64,000 nt of DNA, taken from Planctomycetota bacterium (GTDB lineage Bacteria > Planctomycetota > UBA1135 > GCA-002686595). The DNA is taken from contig JABACD010000004.1 of NCBI GenBank assembly GCA_014237855.1, forward strand, positions 62,001 to 126,000, read 5' to 3'. Shown piece by piece: positions 50,877 to 59,729 of this stretch; position 1 is the stretch's first letter, and the number at the start of each line of letters is the position of its first letter. Below the pieces are notes generated by a model. That model saw only the letters and a list, made by a program, of their open reading frames with translations. It had not been told where the DNA came from and did no database searches. Made by a program: the position numbers and the translations under genes.

Positions 50877-52313
50877 ATGACGACCACCAGATTCCAGTCC
50901 CAGAACCAGACCGGCGCCCTCACCGACGCGCCGAAGGTCCACGTGGTGACCTTTGGCTGCCAGATGAACAAGTACGATTCGATGCTGGCGGAGGGGCGCT
51001 TCATCGCAAAGGGCTACAGCACCACCGCATCGATGGACGAGGCGGATGTTGTCCTGTTCAACACCTGCTCGGTTCGCGATCACGCTGAGGAGAGAACCTA
51101 CTCCTGGCTGGGAGAGATCAAGCGAGAGAAAGAACGTCGTCCTGGCCTGGTCATCGGTGTCATGGGGTGCATGGCCCAGCGAGTCGAAGAGGAGGTCTTC
51201 CGCCGCGCAGGTCACGTGGATCTCGTCGTGGGTACGCGTGAATTCCAGAGGCTGCCTGAACTGGTCGCGGAGGTGAGAGAGCGCCGGCTCGATCCAAACC
51301 TGTCGGGCAAGCACGAACGCCGGATCCTGGCAACGGATGGTGCAGTCGAGGTGGAGGTTGACCGGTCCGACGAGACCTGGACCGGTGGCTCCCATGCCTT
51401 CCTTGCCGTGATGCGTGGCTGCGACCTCAGCTGCACGTACTGCATCGTTCCCGCGACTCGTGGTCGTGTGAAGAGCCGCCCGATCGAATCGCTTGTGCAG
51501 GAGGCGAGGTGGTTGGTAGAGCAAGGCGTGCAGGTCATCACCCTGCTTGGGCAGACAGTGAACAGTTATGGGGAGGACTTTCCTGCCCCAGCTGATGGCG
51601 AGGAACAGTTCCGTGGCCGGCAGGGGCGCCCCTCGCTGGCGGACCTCCTCCATGAGCTGCAGCAGGTGGAGGGGCTGGCGCGGATTCGCCTGATCACCTT
51701 GCACCCCGCCTATGTAACCCGAGAGCTGGCCGAGGCGATTCGGGATTGCGGTAAGGTGGATCGCTTCTTGCCCCTTCCGGCTCAGGCTGGATCGGACCCG
51801 ATCCTGAAGGCGATGAAGCGTGGCTACACCCTTGACCTCTACCGTCGCCGGATCGAGCTCCTACGATCGATCGTCCCCGACATCGAGCTTGGGAGCGACT
51901 GGATCGTCGGGTTCCCGGGGGAGAGCGAGGAGGATTTTGCGGGGAGCGAGGCCTTCCTCGAGGAGATTGGGTTCGTCGTGAACTACATCTTCAAGTACGA
52001 CCCCCGGCCAACAACGAGGTCGGCCGAGTCCCTGAGTGATGACATCCCTGAGGAGGTCAAGAAGGAGCGCAATCGCCGCCTGCTGGATCTCTCGGCCAGG
52101 GTCGGCTTGCGACGAACTTCCAGTTATGTGGGGCGGGAGGTTCAGGCATTCCTCGAGTCACGGTCGGACAGGCGTGAGGGCACGTTGCTGGGTCGCACCA
52201 TTCACGGTCTACCTGTGAGTGTCGCTGCTGGCGACGAGTGGCTAGGAAGGCTGTCCACGGTCCTCATCAAGGAGGCGACTGCTTTCGGGATGAGCGGTGA
52301 GCTGCGCGGCTAG
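50877..52313 (+). CDS. miaB: tRNA-2-methylthio-N6-dimethylallyladenosine synthase MiaB
   Basis: A 478-residue radical-SAM methylthiotransferase that modifies A37 of tRNAs reading UNN codons. The N-terminal UPF0004 domain carries Cys28 (GCQMN), Cys64 (NTCSVRD) and Cys98 (GCMAQR) for the auxiliary cluster. The radical-SAM motif is Cys182-x3-Cys186-x2-Cys189 (CDLSCTYC). The C-terminal TRAM domain, with G-R-T-I-H-G, follows from about 395. The NTCSVR-x-H-A-E context favours MiaB over MtaB or RimO. The start is ATG 50877; an open frame to 50388 overlaps GT9 and is not homologous. The last 4 bases overlap the convergent lipoprotein stop. Confidence 0.94.
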   Translation: MTTTRFQSQNQTGALTDAPKVHVVTFGCQMNKYDSMLAEGRFIAKGYSTTASMDEADVVLFNTCSVRDHAEERTYSWLGEIKREKERRPGLVIGVMGCMAQRVEEEVFRRAGHVDLVVGTREFQRLPELVAEVRERRLDPNLSGKHERRILATDGAVEVEVDRSDETWTGGSHAFLAVMRGCDLSCTYCIVPATRGRVKSRPIESLVQEARWLVEQGVQVITLLGQTVNSYGEDFPAPADGEEQFRGRQGRPSLADLLHELQQVEGLARIRLITLHPAYVTRELAEAIRDCGKVDRFLPLPAQAGSDPILKAMKRGYTLDLYRRRIELLRSIVPDIELGSDWIVGFPGESEEDFAGSEAFLEEIGFVVNYIFKYDPRPTTRSAESLSDDIPEEVKKERNRRLLDLSARVGLRRTSSYVGREVQAFLESRSDRREGTLLGRTIHGLPVSVAAGDEWLGRLSTVLIKEATAFGMSGELRG

Positions 52314-53443
52314 TCCGTCGCGGGGAGTCGCAAGGAATAGCTTCGCCAGACCCGAGGGCTGCTTCCGACGCTGACTCGCAGCTTCAACTGCCTGGAGCCT
52401 GGCGAGATCCGGACCAGGCGTGAGAAGTCATAGCGGTTGTAGCCATTGAGTCGGCCCCCGGCTGCATGGGCAGCCTCAATGGCCTCGAAGTCGAGCTCTT
52501 CCTCGATCGACTGGAGGGCCGTACCTGTCGTCGCGAACTGAATACTTCGCGGTTCATTGGGTGCGAGACCCTGCTTGTGGATCAAGCTGAATGTAACCCT
52601 CGCCTGGTCTTCCTCGAGGACCTCGACCTGCACGCGATCCTCATCCAGGAAGAAGCCGTAGTCGTGTTCGTTGCGGATCAGGTCAACCCTTCGGTTCTGG
52701 AGGTCACGAGCCACGGTTGCGGCCAGGTCTTCGACGGCTTCCTCCATCAGCTCCCTGGGAAAACTGTCCTTCTCAAGGTCAAGGAACATGGTGGGAATGA
52801 TGAGGCCTGGCAGGTAGTAGTGGACATTCCAACCGGCCCGTTCGAAGTAGTTGGAGTAGATCTCGTCAAGCGCGGCAGTGTGAGTGAAGTACCAGCGTCT
52901 GACTACCTGGTTGTGATTGCCAGCGAACTGCTGGTGACGGGAGACGTCGAATGCAAAGACACTGAGGGTGCAGTTGGTCAGGTAGATCCGGTCGGGCACC
53001 GCCCAGACCTGGGGGCCTGGAAGCCAGGAGAAGGGCGCCGCCGTATGGAGGAAGGGGTTGATCTCCTCGTCGGCCGTACTGTCGTGGCGTAGCCTGAAGG
53101 TCAGGAGTACATCGGCTCCAGCCTGATGGGCAGCCTCGAGGTAGACATCGAGGTCGGCCGGGGGAGCCGCAGGGAGGGGGGGGCTGACCGGGAGCGCCCT
53201 GGCGTCGATGAAGCAGGATCCATCGAGAGCTGCGGCCAGCGCGGCGTTGAGCTGAGCGATGAGGTGCTGGTCGAAGCCAAACTGAATGTCCCCGTCATCC
53301 TGCCCGCCAAGAACCTCGGCTCCAGCCAGAGGTGCCAGCGCCACGCTGAAAGGCATGGGCTGACCCTGCGGCGGAGGAGTCGCGCTGCAGGCCAGGAGCA
53401 GGGGGCTGAGCAGGGAGCAAGCCAGGAGCTGTCGTTTGCTCAT
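52310..53443 (-). CDS. Lipoprotein of unknown function, translationally coupled to the giant kinase
   Basis: A 377-residue lipoprotein (lipobox LLAC, Cys19). The N-terminal region (about 30-140) looks like a GNA1162/FlgO-type alpha/beta fold, with Q-F-G-F-D-Q-H-L-I-A-Q-L-N-A-A-L and A-x-x-A-G-A-D-V-L-L-T-F-R-L, which is a tentative assignment. The C-terminal part is beta-rich. ATG 53443 overlaps the TGA of the kinase gene as ATGA, so synthesis is coupled to that of the kinase, and it may be the envelope partner of its periplasmic region. Confidence 0.68.
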   Translation of the reverse strand: MSKRQLLACSLLSPLLLACSATPPPQGQPMPFSVALAPLAGAEVLGGQDDGDIQFGFDQHLIAQLNAALAAALDGSCFIDARALPVSPPLPAAPPADLDVYLEAAHQAGADVLLTFRLRHDSTADEEINPFLHTAAPFSWLPGPQVWAVPDRIYLTNCTLSVFAFDVSRHQQFAGNHNQVVRRWYFTHTAALDEIYSNYFERAGWNVHYYLPGLIIPTMFLDLEKDSFPRELMEEAVEDLAATVARDLQNRRVDLIRNEHDYGFFLDEDRVQVEVLEEDQARVTFSLIHKQGLAPNEPRSIQFATTGTALQSIEEELDFEAIEAAHAAGGRLNGYNRYDFSRLVRISPGSRQLKLRVSVGSSPRVWRSYSLRLPATD

Positions 53444-56400
53444 TGATCTGATTGCCATGAGGTTGCCTGTTTGGCATCGAGTGCGCAGCGAAATCCGACT
53501 CGCGGAGAGCTCCAATCGCGCTGGCGATCTGTACCGCTGCGAAAGTCGTCTAGCCTGGAGTCGCGGGTGGTCGCTACGGTTGAACCAAGGCTCCCGCAGA
53601 CCCAGAAGTACCGCGCGGATACGAGCTGTGCTTCGCTCGGGCTGGACAGGGCCCTTGCGGAGGTGGGAACTGAGCGACCGTCCTGGTGCTCTGGTGACCA
53701 CTCCGGGGTGCAGGTCCACTCTGCGCCCCGGGACAATCCTGCAATTCGCTTCCAGGGATCACTGATGTCGCGATCTTCGGGCGCTGGGCCGCCGTCCCAG
53801 GAGAAGCTCCGGTAGTGCTGACCAGCACGGGTGGCGTACTCGAGTTCAAGCAAGGTCGGCAGTCTCTTGTTCTTCCAGCTCGCGTAGGCGTTGGCCTCAT
53901 CAAAACGTAATCCGGTGGCAGCTTGAAGAGGGTCCAGGCTCGAATAGTGTTCGGTCAGCTCAAGGCGCCGCTTGCGCCGTGGGAGCTGTCCTGACACCCA
54001 GTTCTCGGCGTAGGCGTATCCGCCGGTCACGTCTCGCAGGAACTCCAGGTATTCGCCGACGGTGACCTCGTCATGGTCAAGGTAGTAAGCGGGTAGAGTG
54101 CCGGCGTCGATGGGAAGGCCCCAGGGTTCTCTGGACTCACCTGGCTTTGACTGACCGGTGCCCACCCAGGAGCCACGCAGGCCGAGATCTGCGAGCCGTT
54201 GGTTCTCATCTTGGACGTTTGTGCCTCCCGCTATGTACTGGACTCCGGGTTCCTGCTCTATCAACCACATGCCATCCAGGCTGGCTGGGTAGGAGCCGAG
54301 CAGTTGAGGGAGCTTGAAGGGGCCGCTGTTTGCATGGCTGGACCTGCCATTGAGATCGGATGCCTCGATGGTCACGTAGAAGTTCGATGCCCGGCTCATC
54401 TCTGCACCAGGTGAGAACTTCCAGCTCCATTGGTCTGGACCTTGTGCCGGTTCCGGACGAAGCCCGCCGACGACCTCAACGAGACTCCAGTCGGGAGCTT
54501 CGTGCAGCGCAAGTGAGTGCTCAGACTGCACGACACGGCATTTCACCTGACCCACTCCATTGGGGTCCTCAACACGAATGTTGATGGGGACCAGTTCGAG
54601 CCGCGGCCCCCGAGTCTCCCAGTCGTTCTGGGTCCTCCCTGAGAATGGTGCGAGCGTCATGAACGATATCTCTGGACCCCAGCGCGACATCTCGAAGGGA
54701 ATCGGGTCGAGCGTTCGAGAATTCCCCGCGCGATCAATGGCGTTGATCTCGAGGTGGTAGAGGCCGTCTTCCGGTAGGCGAGACGGATCGCCATCAAGGG
54801 GGTCGAAGGTCCAGGAGATCCGTTGGTCATCCAGTGGCTCCGGTTGAACGGACCAGCCAGCGAGCTCTACCCGCCCGTCTCTGATGAGATTCCAGTTAAT
54901 GGAGACCGAGGTGCCACCGTCTTCGACACCGAGAAACTGTACGGGGCACTTGCTGGCGCCTGTAACGATGGGGATGGGGCAATGCGCCGCAAGGTTGGGC
55001 GGGAGAGGAGGGATCGAATCCAGCGCGAAATGCAGCTGCGTCTGGACGTCTGGCGACTCGGTGATTCGCTGCCCAGAGCTATCCATCATGAAGGCGGAGA
55101 CCTCGATCTGATGCTTGCCGTCAGGCAGCTCAGTAAGAAGCGCTCCCATGACCTCGTTGAGCTGCAGCGATCTCTCATTGCAGTTCCTGACGACCACGGG
55201 AGAGCTTCTTGCAACAGGAGCATCCAGACTCAACTCCAGATCGAGGGCGTCGCTGGGGAGAGGGGTGAGGACCTCGAGGATCATGGGGGCGTCTGGACGA
55301 TAGGCCGGGAGTTCCTCGGGAGCAGAGAGCGAGCGCAGGCTCAACGAGATGGTGGAGCGCGGCACCACTCGAAGAGTCAGATCGAGCTCCTGCTCATGAT
55401 GGGAAAGGCGGCGGCTCGTGGTGGCCAGGACGCGGTCTGTGAGGTGTACCCGCAGTGGCACCAAGTCCCCGGGCAATGCATCGGTCAGTAGCTGGTCGAG
55501 TGAGCAGGACAGGGGCGCATCCCGATTGATCGATGTGGATTCACTGCAGGAGTTGCCAGCCACTGAGGTGAAGAGCGACCCCTGACTCGTGATCAGCAGC
55601 TGGTGGTCGACCTCGGGGAATACGGAGAGAGGAGAGGCCGAGACCCAGGGGCTCCTGCGCCCATCAGGACGCTCCAGGAAGGCATGGAAGTCGGGTAAGG
55701 TCTCACGGGCATCGATATGGATCTCGATCTCCGTCATGCCACCCGCCAGGTCCCTTAGCTCGAGGCTCACCAGTTGAGGACCGGGGGCCAGGCCGCTCAG
55801 ACTGAGGCGAAAGCTGGCGTCAGCGCTATCGGGCTTCAGCTTGAGCCCCAGTGGCCGGTCTCCCTGCGAGCTGCGGAGGTGTTCGATATCCAGGTCCTGC
55901 CGGGAGAGGTTTGGCAGGAGTAACTCCAGGTCCAGACCGGTGGGGTCCAGGAGGATGGGGTCGGACTCCCGGCTGGGGGACTGGGTCGACGCAATCGTCA
56001 GAGCCTCGTGATTGATCTTGTAGTTCAGGCTCTCCGGGCCCAACCAGATCAGGGTGAAGCGAGTCTCGATACTGAGCTCAGGCTCCCCAGGGCAATGGAA
56101 CTGGACGCCATCCAGGACCCGGCGGCCAGGGTGAGCTTGGGCGTAGCCAGGCGTGGCTCGCAGGTGCAGCTTGCCCGATGTGTTAGAGGTCGTGATGTTC
56201 CAGCCCTCGAGCTCCTGTCCATCGCCTCCACGCAGAACCCAAGTGGCCTGGCGATCAAGCGCCTTTGAGCTTGATTCGGACCTGGCGTACAGCTCGATCG
56301 TCGGCTGGGCTGGACCTGCATGAAGCTGAGTGATTCGCTGGCCAGCGGGCCCGTCGCTCAAGGAGAAGACCTGTCTGGAGGGTTGAGAGAATCTTGCGAG

Positions 56401-57666
56401 AAGCACCCCCAGGAGGACGAGGCCCACTGCACCAGCGAGTAGCTTGCGCCAGGCTGGTGGGCGGAGAACTGCATCCAGCTGCTCGTAGGCTTCTTGCGTG
56501 TCTTTCCAGCGAGAGTCGGGGTCCTTCTCTAGACAGCGCTCCACGAAGCGCCGAAGCTTGGGTGGAACGTGGCTCTCGGATGCTCCCCAGGGCTCGATCT
56601 GCGTCTCCTGGTGCCGACGGAGGTAGAGCTTTCGCCTTGCAGGCTTCTTGAATGGCAGGTGCCCAGTCAGCATGCGATAGGCGATCACGCCAAAAGAGTA
56701 GATGTCCGAGCGCCCGTCCAGCTGGGACAGCTCCCGCTCTGCGCCGTCCGCGAATTCGATGTGGGCGCACTGTTCTGGAGATGCGTACTCGGGCGTACAG
56801 GCCTGAGAGATCTTGAAGGAGAATTTCTCTGCGCGCCTGCTGAAGTCCTGTGAGCCGGAAGTGATGGTGCTCAGGCCAGCGGGGCGCGCTGCAGGTACAG
56901 GGGGAGCCGGCCCGGGCGATGAGTCAATCTCAAGTGGTGCGAGATCTTCACCACCCAGATACTGACCGATGCCAAAGTCAATGACCTTGACGGCCTCGGG
57001 GCGGCTGCGTCTTGCAGGGAGGAGGAGGATGTTCTTGGGGGTCAGATCCAGGTGCAGGATCGATTGCCCCTCTCCAAGAAAGTGTGCTGCTCGCAGGCCG
57101 TCGAGGATCTGCAGGAGGATCCGAGCTGCGCGCTTCCAGTCGAGTGCACCCTCTCTCTCCAAGGTGGTGGAGAGCTGCTCCCCATCGAGCAGCTCCATCA
57201 CGAAGTAGTAGGTGCCCTCGGGGGTCCGATCGAAGCTCTTCCAATCGACGATGTTGGGATGGTGGAGCCGGGTTACTCGGACGGCCTCTCCACGAAACAT
57301 ATCCAGGGGGGATTCGGATTGCGTCGGACCGGTTCGCATGACCTTGAGGGCCACCCGGTTCTGGGCTCCGCGTTCATCCAGCGCGTCATAGACGACCCCA
57401 AAACCACCGCTGCCGATCTTTCTGAGGATGCGGTACTTGCCATGGAAGAGCTCGCCGATCATCTGGTCGGTGGAATCGCCTCCCGAACGAAGCGTGGACC
57501 GAATCCAGGTCAGACCACCGGCCTGTGGAGTCTCCTCAGGGTGCGGTCCGATCTCGTCCAGGCCGTCAGCGATGATCTCCTCGGCCATGCGATCGAGCAG
57601 GCCCTCATCGCGCAGTTCCTGCGAGTCACGACCATCGGGCAGGAGTGGGGACATGTCACGAGTCAT
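53440..57666 (-). CDS. Giant membrane Ser/Thr protein kinase with Ig-like region and C-terminal FGE-like domain
   Basis: A 1408-residue protein. The N-terminal kinase domain (about 75-400) has the P-loop G-S-G-G-F-G (85-90), Lys108 (VALK), catalytic Asp207 in H-L-D-L-T-P-K-N, Asp230 of DFG and the activation-end S-P-E-Q. The HRD Arg is Leu and the usual catalytic-loop Lys is Thr. One membrane segment (about 405-425) separates a periplasmic part of some 1000 residues with repeated beta-sandwich segments. The C-terminal domain (about 1155-1400) is of the formylglycine-generating-enzyme/sulfatase-modifying-factor type (GTLPAYYLDHDEVTVGEYLEF, RLPT-x-x-E-x-E-Y-A, GFRCAL) but lacks the active-site Cys pair. 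It follows an ECF sigma gene and precedes a coupled lipoprotein. Confidence 0.88.
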   Translation of the reverse strand: MTRDMSPLLPDGRDSQELRDEGLLDRMAEEIIADGLDEIGPHPEETPQAGGLTWIRSTLRSGGDSTDQMIGELFHGKYRILRKIGSGGFGVVYDALDERGAQNRVALKVMRTGPTQSESPLDMFRGEAVRVTRLHHPNIVDWKSFDRTPEGTYYFVMELLDGEQLSTTLEREGALDWKRAARILLQILDGLRAAHFLGEGQSILHLDLTPKNILLLPARRSRPEAVKVIDFGIGQYLGGEDLAPLEIDSSPGPAPPVPAARPAGLSTITSGSQDFSRRAEKFSFKISQACTPEYASPEQCAHIEFADGAERELSQLDGRSDIYSFGVIAYRMLTGHLPFKKPARRKLYLRRHQETQIEPWGASESHVPPKLRRFVERCLEKDPDSRWKDTQEAYEQLDAVLRPPAWRKLLAGAVGLVLLGVLLARFSQPSRQVFSLSDGPAGQRITQLHAGPAQPTIELYARSESSSKALDRQATWVLRGGDGQELEGWNITTSNTSGKLHLRATPGYAQAHPGRRVLDGVQFHCPGEPELSIETRFTLIWLGPESLNYKINHEALTIASTQSPSRESDPILLDPTGLDLELLLPNLSRQDLDIEHLRSSQGDRPLGLKLKPDSADASFRLSLSGLAPGPQLVSLELRDLAGGMTEIEIHIDARETLPDFHAFLERPDGRRSPWVSASPLSVFPEVDHQLLITSQGSLFTSVAGNSCSESTSINRDAPLSCSLDQLLTDALPGDLVPLRVHLTDRVLATTSRRLSHHEQELDLTLRVVPRSTISLSLRSLSAPEELPAYRPDAPMILEVLTPLPSDALDLELSLDAPVARSSPVVVRNCNERSLQLNEVMGALLTELPDGKHQIEVSAFMMDSSGQRITESPDVQTQLHFALDSIPPLPPNLAAHCPIPIVTGASKCPVQFLGVEDGGTSVSINWNLIRDGRVELAGWSVQPEPLDDQRISWTFDPLDGDPSRLPEDGLYHLEINAIDRAGNSRTLDPIPFEMSRWGPEISFMTLAPFSGRTQNDWETRGPRLELVPINIRVEDPNGVGQVKCRVVQSEHSLALHEAPDWSLVEVVGGLRPEPAQGPDQWSWKFSPGAEMSRASNFYVTIEASDLNGRSSHANSGPFKLPQLLGSYPASLDGMWLIEQEPGVQYIAGGTNVQDENQRLADLGLRGSWVGTGQSKPGESREPWGLPIDAGTLPAYYLDHDEVTVGEYLEFLRDVTGGYAYAENWVSGQLPRRKRRLELTEHYSSLDPLQAATGLRFDEANAYASWKNKRLPTLLELEYATRAGQHYRSFSWDGGPAPEDRDISDPWKRIAGLSRGAEWTCTPEWSPEHQDGRSVPTSARALSSPSEAQLVSARYFWVCGSLGSTVATTRDSRLDDFRSGTDRQRDWSSPRVGFRCALDAKQATSWQSDQ

Positions 57667-57714
57667 GGCGGCGAGCGTACTCCCATTTCGCAATACGTAT
57701 CCATCCTGGCTGTT

Positions 57715-58335
57715 CTAAGGCTCGAGCCTGTTGAGCTCGATCTTGAGTGCTTGCTCAGCTCGCAGGATACGCTGCCTGACAGCTTCGGGGCTGATCTCGA
57801 GTTCTTTCGCAATCTCATCGTGAGACAGCTTGCGGATGTGCGACTTGACCAGCAAGTCTCGTCGATGCGGAGGCAGACTCTCCAGCGCATCGTAGAGACG
57901 ATCTTGTTCTTCCCGGGCCTGAGCAGCCTCCAGCGGTTTTTGCTCGCGGCCCTCGGTGCTGCCAATCCACCCGAGCCCCTCTGTTCCGCCAACATCGGCT
58001 CGGCCGCCGCCCCGCTTCTGAGCTCGATGATGGCGAACCTTGCTGGCGATCTTGTTCGTGATGATGGTCCCCATCCAGCGGATCCAGGCCTCGTCGCCTT
58101 CCGGTTGGAATTTGGGTAGCGACGTCAGGGCTCCGCGCATGGCGGAGTGGAGGATATCCTCGCTGTCATCGACCTCGCGACGCAGGGAGGCTCCGAGGCG
58201 CTTGCGCACGAAGCGTCTGAGCTCCTCGTAATGCAGGCTGAACAGCGCATTCAGCGCCTCCTCGTCCCCGTTCTGAGCCCTCTGGATCAGGCCTTCGGTG
58301 TCCGTATTGGGGTTCGGGTCGTTGGCAGGTTGCAT
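57715..58335 (-). CDS. RNA polymerase sigma factor, ECF type
   Basis: A 206-residue sigma-70-family protein with region 2 (about 20-100: F-S-L-H-Y-E-E-L-R-R-F-V and D-S-E-D-I-L-H-S-A-M) and region 4 (about 145-203: L-E-S-L-P-P-H-R-R-D-L-L and the helix-turn-helix S-H-D-E-I-A-K-E-L-x-I-S-P-E-A-V-R-Q-R). The long, Gly-rich region 2-4 linker and the absence of a following anti-sigma gene fit the kinase-linked ECF groups common in planctomycetes. It lies 48 bases upstream of the giant kinase, so phosphorylation of the sigma factor or its partners is a reasonable inference. ATG 58335 is used; GTG 58344 would add three residues. Confidence 0.9.
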   Translation of the reverse strand: MQPANDPNPNTDTEGLIQRAQNGDEEALNALFSLHYEELRRFVRKRLGASLRREVDDSEDILHSAMRGALTSLPKFQPEGDEAWIRWMGTIITNKIASKVRHHRAQKRGGGRADVGGTEGLGWIGSTEGREQKPLEAAQAREEQDRLYDALESLPPHRRDLLVKSHIRKLSHDEIAKELEISPEAVRQRILRAEQALKIELNRLEP

Positions 58336-58436
58336 GGAATCCACAGGCTGGGCCCTTGGGCCATCTGACTGCTTATCAAACTAGTGCTACTGACGGCAGC
58401 CCTGTACGCCCGAAACCGGAATTAGACCCCATTGAA

Positions 58437-58460
58437 GCGCGCCTCGCCCTCAAGGCGCGC
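58437..58460 (-). terminator. Hairpin after mdh
   Basis: A perfect 8-bp stem GCGCGCCT/AGGCGCGC with an 8-nt loop begins 16 bases beyond the mdh stop on the minus strand. It is followed by TTCAATGGGG, a weak T-tract. It probably separates mdh from the sigma-kinase operon. Confidence 0.5.
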
Positions 58461-58476
58461 CCCCTGAGACCTGACT

Positions 58477-59472
58477 TCAGCCAAGCAGGTCGGCCACCAC
58501 GTCGCGTTCGCTCGAGAGCTCGGCCGCGCTGGCCTCGATCTTCTCGCTGAGGAACTGGTTCAGTTCGAGGCCCTGAACGATCTCCCAGCCTCCTCTTCCA
58601 TCGCTGCTCACCGGGAAGGATGAGATGAGGCCCTCGGGCACGCCGTAGCTTCCATCGGACTTCACGCAGACTGACCGCCACTCGCCGGCTGGAGTTGCGT
58701 CCCGGAGATCCCGGACGTGATCGATCAGGCCATTGGCTGCTGATGCAGCGGAAGACAGCCCTCTCGCTGCGATGATGGCAGCGCCTCGTTTTTGCACCGT
58801 GGTGAAGAACTCTCCGGAGAGCCAGCCCTGATCGGCGATGACCTCGTTGGCAGGCTTGCCATCAATCGTGGTGTGATAGAAGTCAGGAACCTGGGTCGCC
58901 GAGTGGTTGCCCCAGATCAGGGTGTTCTTGACCGAGGTGGTAGCAACGCCGGCCTTCAGGGCGAGCTGTGCCTGGGCGCGGTTCTGATCGAGGCGAGTCA
59001 TCGCGCTGAAGCGTTCGTCGGGTACATCGGGTGCCGAGTGCATGCAGATCAGCGCGTTCGTGTTGCAGGGGTTCCCGACAACGGTGACCTGGACATCGGA
59101 GGACGCGTTCTCGTTGATCGCTCGGCCCTGTCCGGTGAAGATCGGACCGTTCTCCTTGATCAGGTCACCTCTCTCCATACCAGGCCCCCGCGGCTTGGAG
59201 CCGACCAGGAGGGCCCAGTTGACGTCCTTGAAACCAACTGCAGGGTCGCTTGTGAGGACCATGTCCTGGAGGAGTGGGAAGGCGCAGTCCTCGAGCTCCA
59301 TCGCGACCCCTTCCAGGGCCTTCATGGCCTTTTCCATGGGGATCTCGATCATCTGCAAGATGACAGGTTGATCGCTGCCGAACATCTGTCCGCTGGCGAT
59401 GCGAGGAAGAAGCGCGTAGCCAATTTGGCCAGCGGCACCTGTCACGGCGACTCGAATAGGGGCCTTGCTCAT
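58477..59472 (-). CDS. mdh: Malate dehydrogenase
   Basis: Interconverts malate and oxaloacetate with NAD(H). The 331-residue protein is of the cytosolic-type MDH branch: the nucleotide-binding [14 protein letters not shown]-(x)-D-C-A-F-P-L, the substrate-loop [21 protein letters not shown] and the catalytic His in I-W-G-N-H-S-A-T-Q-x-P-D. Both catalytic-loop arginines are present. ATG 59472 is chosen on homology; the frame extends to 59631 without similarity. Divergent from ribD. Confidence 0.95.
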   Translation of the reverse strand: MSKAPIRVAVTGAAGQIGYALLPRIASGQMFGSDQPVILQMIEIPMEKAMKALEGVAMELEDCAFPLLQDMVLTSDPAVGFKDVNWALLVGSKPRGPGMERGDLIKENGPIFTGQGRAINENASSDVQVTVVGNPCNTNALICMHSAPDVPDERFSAMTRLDQNRAQAQLALKAGVATTSVKNTLIWGNHSATQVPDFYHTTIDGKPANEVIADQGWLSGEFFTTVQKRGAAIIAARGLSSAASAANGLIDHVRDLRDATPAGEWRSVCVKSDGSYGVPEGLISSFPVSSDGRGGWEIVQGLELNQFLSEKIEASAAELSSERDVVADLLG

Positions 59473-59719
59473 GATTTTGCCCGGTTGGGCGCGAGGTTGG
59501 GGACTGGTTAGATGCTGTAAGAAAATATTCCCATGAGGGGCCGGCTTGATGCCAGCAGCGAGAGGGGGGCTATGTTCTCCTGGATTGAAAAGATTTCCAG
59601 TCCCGCAGGCCGCGCTTTTTGCCGAGGACATCTGTTAGGGCCCTCCTTTCTTGTTCTAAGAGGAGAGGCCGCCGCTCAACCCGGTTGATGTGGTGTCCGC
59701 CCTGGCCAAAAATCAGTCG

Positions 59720-59725
59720 TATAAT
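59720..59725 (+). promoter_or_regulatory. Perfect -10 hexamer (TATAAT) directly before ribD
   Basis: TATAAT ends 4 nt before the ATG at 59730. If used, the transcript would begin at or just inside the start codon. No -35 box at 16-18 nt is seen. No FMN riboswitch was recognised upstream. Confidence 0.45.
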
Positions 59726-59729
59726 TCTC

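Noticed and set aside
53440-54200. C-terminal kinase domain as the FGE that activates the sulfatase at 21-22.6 kb
   Set aside because: The C-x4-C active pair of FGE is absent, and the domain lies at the far end of a membrane kinase.
59473-59729. Possible FMN riboswitch upstream of ribD
   Set aside because: The conserved RFN-element blocks are not present.
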